From: an uncultured Sulfitobacter sp.
GTDB lineage: Bacteria > Pseudomonadota > Alphaproteobacteria > Rhodobacterales > Rhodobacteraceae
Assembly (NCBI GenBank): GCA_947502265.1
Contig: CANMZB010000017.1
Span: 1-64,000 of the forward strand
DNA length: 64,000 nucleotides
Reading direction: 5' to 3'
The translations under genes and the position numbers were made by a program. Position 1 is the first letter of the stretch; each line of letters opens with the position of its first letter. This document shows positions 46,996 through 57,135 of the stretch, one piece after another. The notes under the pieces are model-generated. The model was given only the letters and a program-made list of their open reading frames with translations. It was not told the DNA's origin and made no database searches.

Positions 46996-48861
46996 ATGTC
47001 CGTTGATCCCGCTTCCGCCTCTTCTCCCAAATCCGCTTTAGCATCTGATGCCGGCAAGCCGCCACAGACCGAAGAGGAAATCGCTACCGCCGCCGAGCGT
47101 CAATCCTCGATCCGTGTCTTGCGCAAAATCGCACCTTATCTGTGGCCCAAGGATATGGCGTGGGTGCGCAAGCGGGTGGTCTGGGCGATGCTGGCGTTGG
47201 TGGTGTCCAAGCTGATTTCGGTCGCAACACCGCTGTTTTACCGTGATGCCGTGGACGCGTTGGCGGGAGAGGGCGCGCCGATGCTGGCGTTGGGGGCTGT
47301 CAGCCTGACCATCGCCTACGGCATGGCACGGATGATGAATGTAGGCTTTCAACAGCTCCGCGATGCCGTTTTTGCGCGCGTGGCACAGCGCGCCCTGCGG
47401 ATGCTGGCGCTTGAGACATTCAACCATATCCACCGTTTGTCCATGCGCTATCACATCACGCGCAAAACCGGCGGCCTTAGCCGGATCATCGAACGCGGGG
47501 TCAAGGGTGTCGAATTTCTGCTGCGCTTTTTGCTGTTCAGCATCGGACCGCTGATCCTCGAATTGTTGTTGATCGGCATAATCTTGAGCGTCCTGTTCGA
47601 CGTGACCTATCTGTTGGTCGTTTTCGTAACGATTGCGGTCTATGTCTGGTTCACCTTTGCCGTGACGGAATGGCGCGTAAAGCTGCGTCGCCAGATGAAC
47701 GATCAGGACACCGACGCCAACCAAAAGGCCATCGACAGCCTGCTGAACTATGAAACCGTGAAATACTTTGGCGCCGAGCAGCGCGAGGCGGGCCGTTATG
47801 ACACCGCAATGGCGGGCTATGAAGAAGCGGCGATCAAGACGAACTATTCGCTCGCGTTTCTGAACTTTGGCCAGTCGGTGGTCATCACCGCAGGGTTGGT
47901 GGCCGTTATGGTGATGGCCGCGATCGGTGTGCAGAACGGAGATCTGACGGTGGGCGATTTTGTGATGGTCAACGCCTATATGATCCAGATTACCGTGCCG
48001 CTGAATTTCCTTGGCACTGTGTACCGCGAGATCCGGCAGGCGCTGGTGGACATGGGGCAAATGTTTGATCTACTCGAACAACCGGCCGAAATTACGGATA
48101 AGGCAGATGCAAAACCGCTGACTGTGACGGGCGGGCGGATCGAACTGAAAGATGTGCATTTCGGCTATGATCCTGACCGCGAGATTCTTAAAGGTGTGAG
48201 CCTTGTGGCCGAACCCGGAGAGATGGTCGCGATTGTCGGTTCGACCGGATCGGGAAAATCCACAATCGGGCGGCTATTGTTCCGGTTCTACGACGTTCAA
48301 GCGGGCAGCCTGACGATTGACGGACAGGACGTGCGCGATGTGACGCAACACTCCCTGCACCGCCTGATCGGGGTGGTGCCGCAGGACACCGTGCTGTTCA
48401 ACGACACCATCGGGTATAACATCGGTTATGGCCGCGAGGGAGCGACGCAGGAAGAGATCGAGGACGCCGCGAAGGCCGCGCAGATCCATGATTTCATCAA
48501 GACGCTGCCGGATGGCTATCAAACAACGGTGGGGGAGCGTGGACTGAAGCTTTCAGGCGGTGAAAAACAGCGGGTGGGCATCGCGCGGACCCTGCTAAAA
48601 GACCCGCCGATCCTGCTTTTGGACGAGGCGACAAGCGCGCTTGACAGCGAGACAGAGCATGAAATCCAGGACGCTTTGCACCAGGCAGGCAAGGGGCGCA
48701 CGGTGTTGACCATCGCACACCGGCTGAGCACCATCGCAGAGGCGAACCGCATTGTGGTGCTGGAAAAGGGCGAGGTCGTGGAGCAGGGCACGCACGATGC
48801 CCTTCTGGCGCGCGACGGACGTTATGCGCAGCTTTGGTATCGTCAGCAATCCGAAGAATAA
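46996..48861 (+). CDS. Atm1-type ABC exporter (fused permease and ATPase)
   Basis: 621 residues. Six-helix exporter domain (about residues 40-345) with KTGGLSRIIERGVKGVEFLL, the coupling-helix region characteristic of Atm1/HMT1 proteins, and NYETVKYFGAEQREAGRY. The ATPase part has Walker A GSTGSGKST (near 416), Q-loop VPQDTVLFND, signature LSGGEKQRVGIARTLL and Walker B ILLLDEATSALD. Bacterial Atm1 relatives export glutathione-metal conjugates; a role in Fe-S or heavy-metal homeostasis is likely. AGGAA precedes ATG at 46996. Confidence 0.88.
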   Translation: MSVDPASASSPKSALASDAGKPPQTEEEIATAAERQSSIRVLRKIAPYLWPKDMAWVRKRVVWAMLALVVSKLISVATPLFYRDAVDALAGEGAPMLALGAVSLTIAYGMARMMNVGFQQLRDAVFARVAQRALRMLALETFNHIHRLSMRYHITRKTGGLSRIIERGVKGVEFLLRFLLFSIGPLILELLLIGIILSVLFDVTYLLVVFVTIAVYVWFTFAVTEWRVKLRRQMNDQDTDANQKAIDSLLNYETVKYFGAEQREAGRYDTAMAGYEEAAIKTNYSLAFLNFGQSVVITAGLVAVMVMAAIGVQNGDLTVGDFVMVNAYMIQITVPLNFLGTVYREIRQALVDMGQMFDLLEQPAEITDKADAKPLTVTGGRIELKDVHFGYDPDREILKGVSLVAEPGEMVAIVGSTGSGKSTIGRLLFRFYDVQAGSLTIDGQDVRDVTQHSLHRLIGVVPQDTVLFNDTIGYNIGYGREGATQEEIEDAAKAAQIHDFIKTLPDGYQTTVGERGLKLSGGEKQRVGIARTLLKDPPILLLDEATSALDSETEHEIQDALHQAGKGRTVLTIAHRLSTIAEANRIVVLEKGEVVEQGTHDALLARDGRYAQLWYRQQSEE

Positions 48862-48886
48862 CGACCGCCACGGTTTTCCAAACGGA

Positions 48887-48923
48887 CAGAGCCGCCCCTT
48901 CGGGCGGCTCTGATTTTATTTTT
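48887..48923 (+). terminator. Intrinsic terminator after the ABC exporter
   Basis: CAGAGCCGCCC (48887-48897), CTTC loop, GGGCGGCTCTG (48902-48912), then ATTTTATTTTT. Perfect 11-base stem. Confidence 0.9.
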
Positions 48924-49024
48924 CAGGAATACGCGTGGTGCGGCCTTAGGGCTCTGGACGCAAGGGGGGCGTGTGCAGCACCGTGGGTTTGCGTATTTCC
49001 GGCACAAAAAAGCAGGCGGGCGGA

Positions 49025-49474
49025 TCAGTCTTTGGCGATGGCTTTTGATGTGAGCATGTCGAGCGCGCCTGTCATCTTTTGCAGATAGACGGCATCGGCG
49101 GGCAGGCCATGCGTAGCGGCCATATCTATGGGGGCGTGGTACGTAATATGAACCACCCCTGCGTCATCTGCATAGGCCAGCACGCGCAGCGGCAGATCAA
49201 GGCCTGCCGTTTGTGCATTCTGTATCGCGGGCGTGCCAAGGGCGGGATTGCCGAAAATCAAAAGTGCTGTTGGCCGCAGTTTCATATCCACGCTTGTCGC
49301 ACCGGCAGCGTGATCTACACGGGCAAAAATGGTCGCCCCTGCGCCTTCTACGGCGGCTTGCAGCCGGTCGAGGGTGACGTCAACAGAATGAGGGCTGGTT
49401 TTCTCGATCATATCAGCGTGCGCCGTGCTTGCGATTGTGGCGGCAAGGAGGGCAGGAATGAAGCGGCGGAACAT
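49025..49474 (-). CDS. DUF302 secreted protein
   Basis: 149 residues. Signal peptide MFRRFIPALLAATIASTAHA (cleavage after Ala-His-Ala, residue 20). The DUF302 fold is recognised from VDVTLDRLQAAVEGAGATIFARVDHAAGA (read in pieces), LIFGNPALGTPAIQNAQTAGLDLPLRVLAY and the VHITYHAP strand. Family members often accompany copper or redox stress genes; function unknown. It is alone on the minus strand, facing the ABC exporter. Confidence 0.85.
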   Translation of the reverse strand: MFRRFIPALLAATIASTAHADMIEKTSPHSVDVTLDRLQAAVEGAGATIFARVDHAAGATSVDMKLRPTALLIFGNPALGTPAIQNAQTAGLDLPLRVLAYADDAGVVHITYHAPIDMAATHGLPADAVYLQKMTGALDMLTSKAIAKD

Positions 49475-49568
49475 AAAGGGGTCTCCTGTTTGAGGTACAA
49501 CCCACACAGTAGAACTTCCTGCCGGGTTGGCGAGAGGTTCGGGGCGTGATCACGTAACTGTGGTTGCC

Positions 49569-52500
49569 TTATCCGGCGGGTTGCGGAGCTGTTTTCGGGC
49601 GCACGGGCTCTGTTGCTTCGTCGGACCAGACCAGTTCACCCGGAGCCAGATGGCGGGCGTCGCGTTGCAGCGCCCAATCGCGCGCGGCGCGGCTTGCGCG
49701 GCCCATCGACAGGCGCGCCAGAAGCCGTCCGATCCAGCGGACATAGGTTGTGGTCCAAACGCGGATGGCCAGCAACGAGGGCGTGATGACCAGTGTCAGC
49801 ACCGTCGCCACCCCAAGGCCAAAGACCACCGCCGTTGCCAGTTGTTTCCACCATAGCGCCGTGGGGCTGTCGACGGTATAGCCGCCATTGGCGAAATCGA
49901 GCGAGAGGCCGAACATCATCGGCGCAAGTCCTGCCATCGTGGTAATTGTGGTCAGAAGAACGGGCCGGATGCGTGCTTGGGCGGTGCGGATGATGGCTTC
50001 GATCCTTGGCATGTACTGGCTGAATTCCTGATAGGTGTCGATCAGGATGATATTGTTGTTCACCACGATTCCGGCCAGCGCGACGATGCCTGTGCCGGTC
50101 ATGATGATGGAGAAAGTCTGGTCCATCACCAGCATCCCGATCAGAACACCCGTAGTGGACAAAACCACCGCTACAAGCACCAGAACGGAGTTGTAGATCG
50201 AGTTGAACTGCGCCAGCAGGATAATGAACATCAGTCCGAGCGCTGCCGTAAAGGCGGAGCCAAGAAAAGCCTGGCTTTCGGCTTGTTCCTCCTGATCACC
50301 GGTCCATTCATAGGTGATGCGGTCGGGCAGATCGGCGGTGTCGAGCCATTTGGTGATCTCGGCGATCCGCTCATTCGGGTTGACCGGTACGATTCGCACT
50401 ACCTGCGCCGCGTATTGCGCCTGAAGGTCGCGACCCATACCGGCTGTTGTGCGGTCCGTGATCTTGTAACGGTCGCCGTCCATTGTTGTGAAGTCGGCAA
50501 CGGTCCCTGCGGGGCGTAATGTGGCGAGGGTGGACGCAGTGGATGGCTCGGTGCCGGGGGCGGTGATTAGCACCAGCTTGACCAGACCGGGCGTAACGTC
50601 GGCTTTCACGTCCATATAGCGCTTTTGGTCGATCCGGTTGATTTCGGCCAGTTTTGGCACCGGCGTGCGGGTGATGAAGTTTGACAAAGGCACCAGCCCG
50701 TCGCGGGTGCGCACCCTGAGCGAATCCAGCGTCGACAATACGCGGTCTTGTGCGGGAAGGCGGACGCGGATGTCTATTTCTTCGTCCGAGGAATCCACCC
50801 GCATCGTATCAAGCAGCAGGCCGCGCGTGACCAACTGGACCATCGCGCCGACGCTTAAAACATCCGCGCCGTACTGGCCTGCTTTTTCGACATCCACGTC
50901 GATCTGCCAGTCGATGCCGGGCAGGGGTCGGGTGTCTTCGATCAGCACAAGGCCGGGGACGGTTTCAAAATGGTCCCGCCCCAAAGCCGTCGCAGCCAGC
51001 AGTTGATCAAAACTTTCGCCCTTGAAGCGCAGATGCACAGGCTTGCCCGAGGCAGGTCCACGATCAAGCGGCAGCACTTCGATCTGGATACCGGGAATTT
51101 CGGATAGCTGCTCTGTTAACTCGGCAATGACGATATCACCGTCAAGATCGGGGCGCAGCGCGCGGTCCTCCCACGGGATCGTCTCGAACTGGATTTGACC
51201 GACAAGATCCTTGGGGGCCTGCGAGCCGCCCGTGTTGCTGTTCAGCCCGCCCTCACCGGCAAAGGCAAAAGCGGTGTCGATACCGGGATGACCCAGCACG
51301 ATATTTTCGGCTTCGCGCAGCAGATCGTCCTTTTCCGACAACGACAGGTTGCCGCGCGCGAGCACATAAACGATAGCCTGCTCCGGCTCGGAATCGACAA
51401 AGAATTCGACACCTCTGGAGTTGTTCGTATAATAAATCAGCGTGGTGCCGACAAAGATAAACACCAGCCCCGACATCACCAAAGGCATGACAGGATTGCC
51501 CGCAATCATTTCGATAACGCGACCAAAGGGGGAGCGGCGGTAGCCCGATTTCACGCCTTGGCGGTTTGCCGGTGTCAGCCTGGCCAGCACCCAATGGCCG
51601 AACCGGCCCGCGCGTGTGAGCAGGCCAAGCGCCGCAACAGCACAGATCACGACCAGCGTGAGGACCACGGCAGCGACCACCGTTGTCGCCGCGAGGATTG
51701 CGAATACTTTGGCGAAGGTCGGTACCACGGAGCCGAGCATATCCAAGCTGTCCATCCGCGCGAACTGTGCAGAGATATAGCTGAACGGGAAGGGCGCGTC
51801 AGCAGGAGCGGCAGCGGCGGCTGTTTCTGGCGCGCCAAAGCTGCCTCCGAGAATGCCGATGAGGAAGAAAAATACACCGGTAATCAATGCCGCCCATATC
51901 GCAATCCCCGGCAGGGCGAGCGGCAGGTGCAGATACCATGGCAGGCTTGCGAACTGGTCCATCAGGCGTGAGATCAACTGTTCCAGACGCCCTGTAACCC
52001 CTCCCATAACCGGCAGATAGACAAGCGCCACCACCAGCGAGGCTGACAAAACAAAGATCAGCGTGACGGGCAACATCCCCATAAATTCACCCGGCACACC
52101 GGGCCAGAACAGCATCGGCAGAAACGCGCAAAGGGTTGTCGCGGTGGAGGAAATGATGGGCCAGAACATCCGCTTGGCCGCCGCCACATAGGCGCGCATC
52201 GGGGATTCGCCCTGGCTCTGTCGGGCGTCGGCGTATTCAACGACCACAATGGCGCTATCCACCAGCATCCCCACGGCGAGGATGAGGCCGAACATAACGA
52301 TGTTCGAGATGGAAATGCCCATCAGCGCGAGAAACATAAAACACAAAAGGAACGATGTGGGAATCGCAAAACCCACCAACAGCGCCGCGCGGATGCCAAG
52401 GGCGGCCAGCACCACGATCATCACCAGCGCAATCGCCGTAAATACCGAGCCGAGGAGTTGTTGAACCATGCTGTCCACGACACGGCTTTGATCGTTGGAG

Positions 52501-53462
52501 GTGCCGACCTGCACGGCGGCTTTCAACCCGTCGGGCCAATGCGCGCTGCGTTCAGCCACCAGCGCTTTGACCTGCGTTGCGGTGTCGATCAGGTTGAAAC
52601 CCTTGCGCTTGACCACCTGCAACGCCATCGTGGGCCGTCCGTCAAAGCGCGCTGTGCCAAGGCGGTCTTCGAACGTCAGATTGATCTGCGCCAGATCACC
52701 CAGCGTGACAACGCGATCGCCATTGGTTTTGACCGGAAGGTTGTAAACATCGCGCGGCTCGTCAAAGCTGGAGGGTATCTTGACCGAGAAAGTACCGGTG
52801 CTGCCTTCGATTTCGCCTGCGGCGATCAGCTGGTTGTTGTTCTGGACGGTCTGGATCAGTTCGTTTGCGGTGACATTGTAGGCTTCAAGCTTGAGCGGGT
52901 CGATCACCACTTCGAGCATCTCGTCACGGTTGCCCGCGATGCCCGCTTCCAGCACGGCATCAAGCCCTTCGATATCGTCCTGCAGTTGCTTGGCATAACG
53001 CGCCATGGTGCGCTCCGGCACAGGGCCGGTGAGGTTTACGATGATGATCGGGAATTCGGAAAAGTTGATCTCGTTGATGGCATAGGTTTCTGCCCCTTCG
53101 GGGAATTGCGCCCCGGCGGTGCCCATCGCGTCGCGCACATCGGCGATGATCGCGGTTTTGTCCCACCCGAACTCGAATTCGAGCGCAAGCCCCGCGTAGT
53201 TCTCCGACGCGGTGCCGGTCATTTTCTTCAGGCCGTCCAGATCGCTTAATTCGGCCTCCATAGGTTTGAGCAACAGCGTTTCGGAATCGGCGGCGGAAAT
53301 ACCGGGGAAGGGGACCGAAACGAACAGCGCGGGGATTTCGATATCCGGCTCGCCCTCTTTGGGCAGTGTGGAGTAGGCATAGCCACCCACGATCACGCTC
53401 AGAAGAATAAAGGCCAGCACCATCCGCGCCCGCGCGGCGGCCCAATCGACCAGTCCGGTCAC
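49569..53462 (-). CDS. RND efflux permease with an extra membrane insert
   Basis: 1297 residues, about 250 longer than AcrB-type pumps. Recognisable are the first helix (VLAFILLSVIVGGYAYSTLP), porter domains, and helix IV with AVGMLVDSAIVVVE (Asp-Ser instead of Asp-Asp). Between helices VI and VII (about residues 495-640) lies an insert with two additional hydrophobic segments (PGIAIWAALITGVFFFLIGI and VFAILAATTVVAAVVLTLVV). The final ~65 residues form a soluble tail after helix XII. The N-terminal sequence KEGEPDIEIPALFVSVPFPG is typical of the RND family. It overlaps the adaptor gene by four bases. No outer-membrane channel is in the window. Substrate unknown. Confidence 0.9.
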   Translation of the reverse strand: MTGLVDWAAARARMVLAFILLSVIVGGYAYSTLPKEGEPDIEIPALFVSVPFPGISAADSETLLLKPMEAELSDLDGLKKMTGTASENYAGLALEFEFGWDKTAIIADVRDAMGTAGAQFPEGAETYAINEINFSEFPIIIVNLTGPVPERTMARYAKQLQDDIEGLDAVLEAGIAGNRDEMLEVVIDPLKLEAYNVTANELIQTVQNNNQLIAAGEIEGSTGTFSVKIPSSFDEPRDVYNLPVKTNGDRVVTLGDLAQINLTFEDRLGTARFDGRPTMALQVVKRKGFNLIDTATQVKALVAERSAHWPDGLKAAVQVGTSNDQSRVVDSMVQQLLGSVFTAIALVMIVVLAALGIRAALLVGFAIPTSFLLCFMFLALMGISISNIVMFGLILAVGMLVDSAIVVVEYADARQSQGESPMRAYVAAAKRMFWPIISSTATTLCAFLPMLFWPGVPGEFMGMLPVTLIFVLSASLVVALVYLPVMGGVTGRLEQLISRLMDQFASLPWYLHLPLALPGIAIWAALITGVFFFLIGILGGSFGAPETAAAAAPADAPFPFSYISAQFARMDSLDMLGSVVPTFAKVFAILAATTVVAAVVLTLVVICAVAALGLLTRAGRFGHWVLARLTPANRQGVKSGYRRSPFGRVIEMIAGNPVMPLVMSGLVFIFVGTTLIYYTNNSRGVEFFVDSEPEQAIVYVLARGNLSLSEKDDLLREAENIVLGHPGIDTAFAFAGEGGLNSNTGGSQAPKDLVGQIQFETIPWEDRALRPDLDGDIVIAELTEQLSEIPGIQIEVLPLDRGPASGKPVHLRFKGESFDQLLAATALGRDHFETVPGLVLIEDTRPLPGIDWQIDVDVEKAGQYGADVLSVGAMVQLVTRGLLLDTMRVDSSDEEIDIRVRLPAQDRVLSTLDSLRVRTRDGLVPLSNFITRTPVPKLAEINRIDQKRYMDVKADVTPGLVKLVLITAPGTEPSTASTLATLRPAGTVADFTTMDGDRYKITDRTTAGMGRDLQAQYAAQVVRIVPVNPNERIAEITKWLDTADLPDRITYEWTGDQEEQAESQAFLGSAFTAALGLMFIILLAQFNSIYNSVLVLVAVVLSTTGVLIGMLVMDQTFSIIMTGTGIVALAGIVVNNNIILIDTYQEFSQYMPRIEAIIRTAQARIRPVLLTTITTMAGLAPMMFGLSLDFANGGYTVDSPTALWWKQLATAVVFGLGVATVLTLVITPSLLAIRVWTTTYVRWIGRLLARLSMGRASRAARDWALQRDARHLAPGELVWSDEATEPVRPKTAPQPAG

Positions 53463-54697
53463 TGTGTGCGCTCGCGTAGAGTTGGCACCACCTCGACACC
53501 CTCAACCACATATTCCTGCCCGACAATGATGACATTCGCCACCTCCGGCAGCCCGGTCACCCAAGCGCCCTCGGTCGTGTCGCGCACTATCCCTATTTTG
53601 TGGAATTCGACGATATTCCTGTCGTCAATCAGACGCACGCCCAGCGTACCTTCATCGTTGAGTGTAAGCGCACTTTGCGCGACCAGATGGGCGTTTACGC
53701 TGTCCGACGAGATAAGGATTTCGGCGGTTTGCCCGTCACGGATCATCAGGTCGGAGTTGGGTACGTCGATTTCGGTGCGAAATGTGCGGGTCTCGGGATC
53801 GGCAGAGCGCGACAGGAACGTCACGCGGCCCGAGACCATATCACCGCCCGCAGCAAGACGTGCGCGCGCCTGCGCACCGACTTTGACGCGGTTCACATTC
53901 GCCTCCGGTACAAACCCCACCAGCTTCATCGGGTTAAGCTGGATAATCGTGGCGCAGAGCGCGCCCGGCTGCATCAGCGCACCCAATTCGGCGGTGTCGC
54001 TTTCCAGAAGACCGCTGAACGGTGCCTTGATCACCAGACGGTCCAGCTCGGCTTGGGCGCCCGCAACGGCGGCGCGCGCCGCTTCGATGCCGGAGCGAGC
54101 CGCGCGCAAGCCCGATTGCGCAGAGCTGACGCCCGCCTGCGCGGTGGCCACGGCGGCATCTGCCCCGGCCAGCCGTGTGGTAGAGGCAAAACCGTCCTGA
54201 TTAAGCCGCGACGAGGCGTTCTGGTTAATTTCGGCCTCTGCGAGCCGCGCGCGCGCTTCGCCAACGCGCGCCTGTGCTTCGGGGATGCGCGATTGCGCCT
54301 CGTCAAGCTGTGCGCGCATCTGCTCCAATGCGGCGCGCCGTGTGCCTGCATCCAGACGGCATAACACCTCGCCCGCCTCGACCTGCGCGCCCTTGCGCAA
54401 CGGTTCAGACACCACAACAGCCGTGGTTTCGGCCTTTACATCCACCTGACGCGCGGCGGCAGTTTGTCCGCGCAAGACAACCGCTCTGGCGATCTGTTCG
54501 GCCTGTAACCGCTCCACGACCACCTTTACCAATTGATGCTCCGCCTTTGCCGCCGCGTGCGATGGCGCAGCGGTCCGGGTGGCGGAATCATCGGCGGGCT
54601 GCGCTCCGAAGAATGACAGCAGGGCATGCCGTTCGATAACCGCCATATACATCAGAACTGCAAAGACAATTGCAGCCAGGACGGGAAAAAATCTCAT
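53459..54697 (-). CDS. RND efflux periplasmic adaptor
   Basis: 412 residues. An N-terminal anchor (FFPVLAAIVFAVLMYMAVI), a lipoyl-like half (AVVVSEPLRKGAQVEAGEVLCRLD), a long alpha-helical hairpin (about residues 115-215, heptad-rich with SRIPEAQARVGEARARLAEA), the second lipoyl half (IKAPFSGLLESDTAELGALM) and beta-barrel domains. Connects the permease to an outer-membrane channel. It is the first gene of the two-gene unit; a perfect palindrome lies 90 bases upstream. Confidence 0.9.
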   Translation of the reverse strand: MRFFPVLAAIVFAVLMYMAVIERHALLSFFGAQPADDSATRTAAPSHAAAKAEHQLVKVVVERLQAEQIARAVVLRGQTAAARQVDVKAETTAVVVSEPLRKGAQVEAGEVLCRLDAGTRRAALEQMRAQLDEAQSRIPEAQARVGEARARLAEAEINQNASSRLNQDGFASTTRLAGADAAVATAQAGVSSAQSGLRAARSGIEAARAAVAGAQAELDRLVIKAPFSGLLESDTAELGALMQPGALCATIIQLNPMKLVGFVPEANVNRVKVGAQARARLAAGGDMVSGRVTFLSRSADPETRTFRTEIDVPNSDLMIRDGQTAEILISSDSVNAHLVAQSALTLNDEGTLGVRLIDDRNIVEFHKIGIVRDTTEGAWVTGLPEVANVIIVGQEYVVEGVEVVPTLRERTQ

Positions 54698-54786
54698 CTT
54701 TGGGCCTTAAATCAGGTGCGCCGCCGCAAAGCGAGAGGCGCAGGCGGTGCGGCGGCAGAAGCAGCATCGGCTGAATATACTTCATC

Positions 54787-54804
54787 ACTGGTAAACAGAC
54801 CAGT
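54787..54804. promoter_or_regulatory. Candidate repressor operator upstream of the efflux genes
   Basis: ACTGGT-N6-ACCAGT, a perfect 18-base palindrome of TetR-operator size, between the divergent adaptor and YfgM-like genes. No regulator gene is next to it. Confidence 0.5.
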
Positions 54805-54926
54805 TTTTGCTATATTTTTTTTGCCGTTTAGCTGAACAGTGCCCACAGGTTGGGCAGGGGGGTCTTGGCTTGGCCCCGCAGCTTCGCTAAGAGGGGCGAA
54901 ACGTAGCCAACGGGGGTTTGGTCCGA

Positions 54927-55634
54927 ATGAGCGATACCGACGGTTTTATCGACGAGGTCAACGAAGAACTGCGACGTGACCGGCTGGCCACTACGTTCAA
55001 GCGCTATGGCTGGATTGCGATCCTTGCTGTGCTGTTGGTTGTGGGGGGGGCGACGTTCTCTGAATACCGCAAGGCGCAGGCGCGCGGGCAAGCCGAAGCT
55101 TTGGGTGATGCCATGCTGGAGGCGCTGGAAAATAACGACAGCGCCGCGCGCGCAGCCGCATTGGGACAGCTTGACGCGCCGAATGCGCAGGCCCGTGCGG
55201 TGGTGAACCTGCTGGGCGCGTCCGAGAAAATCGAAGCGCAGGACCGCGCGGGGGCTATTGATGATCTGAACGCCGTGGCCCTGAATAATGAGGTTTCGTT
55301 GATTTACCGTCAGATCGCGATGTTCAAGGCATTGACGCTTCAGGCCGACACGATGCCCGCGCCAGAGCGGCGACAGGGTTTTGAAGCGCTTGTCGCCGGG
55401 GGGGGCACCTTGCGCCTTCTGGCCCAGGAACAACTGGCGCTGATCGAGATCGAACAGGATAACCGCGACGCTGCCATTGCCGCCTACCAGGCCATTCTGG
55501 CCGATGCGCAGGTGACACCGGACTTGCAACAACGCGCGTTGCAGGTGATTGTGGCGCTGGGGGGCGAGCCGGAACTTGGCGGCGCTCCGCGATTGGATGG
55601 TGCCGAGGTGCCGCAGAACGACAGCAACGGCTAA
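54927..55634 (+). CDS. YfgM-like TPR membrane protein (translocon-associated)
   Basis: 235 residues. MSDTDGFIDEVNEELRRDRLATTFKRYGW then a single membrane helix (IAILAVLLVVGGATFSEYRK, about residues 31-50) and a periplasmic TPR-like helical region (AQARGQAEALGDAMLEALEN and further repeats). This is the organisation of YfgM, which docks to SecYEG and periplasmic chaperones. Gene order yfgM-bamB-der is conserved with enterobacteria, supporting the call. ATG at 54927 has a GGGGG run upstream. Confidence 0.8.
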   Translation: MSDTDGFIDEVNEELRRDRLATTFKRYGWIAILAVLLVVGGATFSEYRKAQARGQAEALGDAMLEALENNDSAARAAALGQLDAPNAQARAVVNLLGASEKIEAQDRAGAIDDLNAVALNNEVSLIYRQIAMFKALTLQADTMPAPERRQGFEALVAGGGTLRLLAQEQLALIEIEQDNRDAAIAAYQAILADAQVTPDLQQRALQVIVALGGEPELGGAPRLDGAEVPQNDSNG

Positions 55635-55668
55635 AGCCATACCGGGCGCAGACCAGAGTGAGCAGGCG

Positions 55669-57030
55669 ATGACAGAATTCAGCTTTCCTTTTCACAAGGC
55701 ACCACAACTGTGGCTATGGGCGGCGCTCGGTGCTGCAACGCTTGTTGCGGGGTGTTCCGAGCCGCAGGTTATTTTGCCCGGGCAGCGCGAAGATGTCCGC
55801 TCTGTTTTGCAGGATCAGGGTGATCTGATCGAAGAGCAGGAAGCCTTTGCAGGCAACCAGTCGCGCGCAATTGCGCTGCCGGCCGCACGTGCGAACGCCG
55901 ACTGGACCCACACCACCGGCAGCCCCGCGACGCGCGTGGCGCATCCGGCGCTTGGATCGTCCTTGCAACTGGCATGGGCCTCCGACATTGGCGCGGGCGA
56001 CAGCCGCAAACAGCGCATCACGGCAGATCCGGTCGTTGCAGGGGGGCGCATCTTTACGCTCGACGCGCAATCGCGGGTTACGGCCACCTCCACATCCGGT
56101 GCCGCGCTTTGGCAGACCGATCTGCGCCCCGCCCGTGATCAGGCCGGGGACGCGACAGGCGGCGGATTGGTCGTGGCGGCAGATACTGTCTATGTCTCGA
56201 TCGGCTACGGTGTTTTGGCCGCAATTGACGCATCTTCGGGTGCCGTCCGCTGGACCCAGCAGCTGGATGCCAGCGGTTCCGGCACACCGACTGTGTCGGG
56301 TGATCTGGTTTATGTGACTGCGGGTGACAGCACCGGTTGGGCGGTTAACCGCAAAGACGGCACAATCGAGTGGCAGATTGGTGCCACCGCAGACAGCAAT
56401 AACGTACTTGGCGCGCCCGCGCCTGCGCTGACAGACGATCTGGCGATCTTTGCCTTCGGCTCGGGCGAGGTGCAGGCCGTCTTCCGGCGTGGCGGGCTGA
56501 ACCGTTGGGACGCCTCTGTTCTGGGCAAGCGGGGCGGACACGCGCTTGGCTATGTCTCCGATGTTACGTCTGCACCGGTTGTTTCGGGCAACACCGTTTA
56601 CGTCGGCAATCAGGCGGGGCGCATTGCGGCGCTTGATCTGGGGTCGGGCAGCCGTATCTGGTCCGCGCGCGAAGGCGCGATCGGGCCGCTCTGGCCTGCG
56701 GGCGACAGCGTTTTCGCGCTGAGCGATCTGAACGAGTTGATCCGTCTGGACGCCAGCACCGGCGCGCGCATCTGGGGCGTGGAACTGCCCAATTTCGTCA
56801 AGCGCAAGCCCAGAAAACAAGGTGAAGTGGTGGCCCATTACGGTCCTATCATTGCGGGTGGCCGCGTTATCATTGCTTCCAACGATGGTCTGCTGCGCAG
56901 CTATGATCCGGCCAATGGTGCGCTGCTCGGTTCGGTGGAAGTCCCCGGCGGGGCCACATCCGCGCCCGTGGTGGCGGGCCGCACGCTGTATGTGGTTTCT
57001 ACAAGCGGTCAATTGCTCGCCTACCGCTAG
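55669..57030 (+). CDS. bamB: BamB-like outer-membrane assembly lipoprotein
   Basis: 453 residues. Lipoprotein signal with TLVAGCS (Cys near residue 29), then a PQQ-type beta-propeller with repeated GGRIFTLDAQSRVTATSTS, GYGVLAAIDASSGAVRW, AGRIAALDLGSGSRIW and LRSYDPANGALLGS blades. BamB stabilises BamA and substrate delivery in the BAM complex. Start: ATG at 55669 after AGCAGG. It lies 34 bases after the YfgM-like gene and 105 before der. Confidence 0.88.
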   Translation: MTEFSFPFHKAPQLWLWAALGAATLVAGCSEPQVILPGQREDVRSVLQDQGDLIEEQEAFAGNQSRAIALPAARANADWTHTTGSPATRVAHPALGSSLQLAWASDIGAGDSRKQRITADPVVAGGRIFTLDAQSRVTATSTSGAALWQTDLRPARDQAGDATGGGLVVAADTVYVSIGYGVLAAIDASSGAVRWTQQLDASGSGTPTVSGDLVYVTAGDSTGWAVNRKDGTIEWQIGATADSNNVLGAPAPALTDDLAIFAFGSGEVQAVFRRGGLNRWDASVLGKRGGHALGYVSDVTSAPVVSGNTVYVGNQAGRIAALDLGSGSRIWSAREGAIGPLWPAGDSVFALSDLNELIRLDASTGARIWGVELPNFVKRKPRKQGEVVAHYGPIIAGGRVIIASNDGLLRSYDPANGALLGSVEVPGGATSAPVVAGRTLYVVSTSGQLLAYR

Positions 57031-57135
57031 GCCTATGCGCCTCTTCGTGACGTTACGCGGCCAAGATGCGGCTTGGGCTTTCGCATGGCGTTGTATTAGG
57101 GTATGGCCCGCATCTAACGCTTTCGGAGCCAGATC

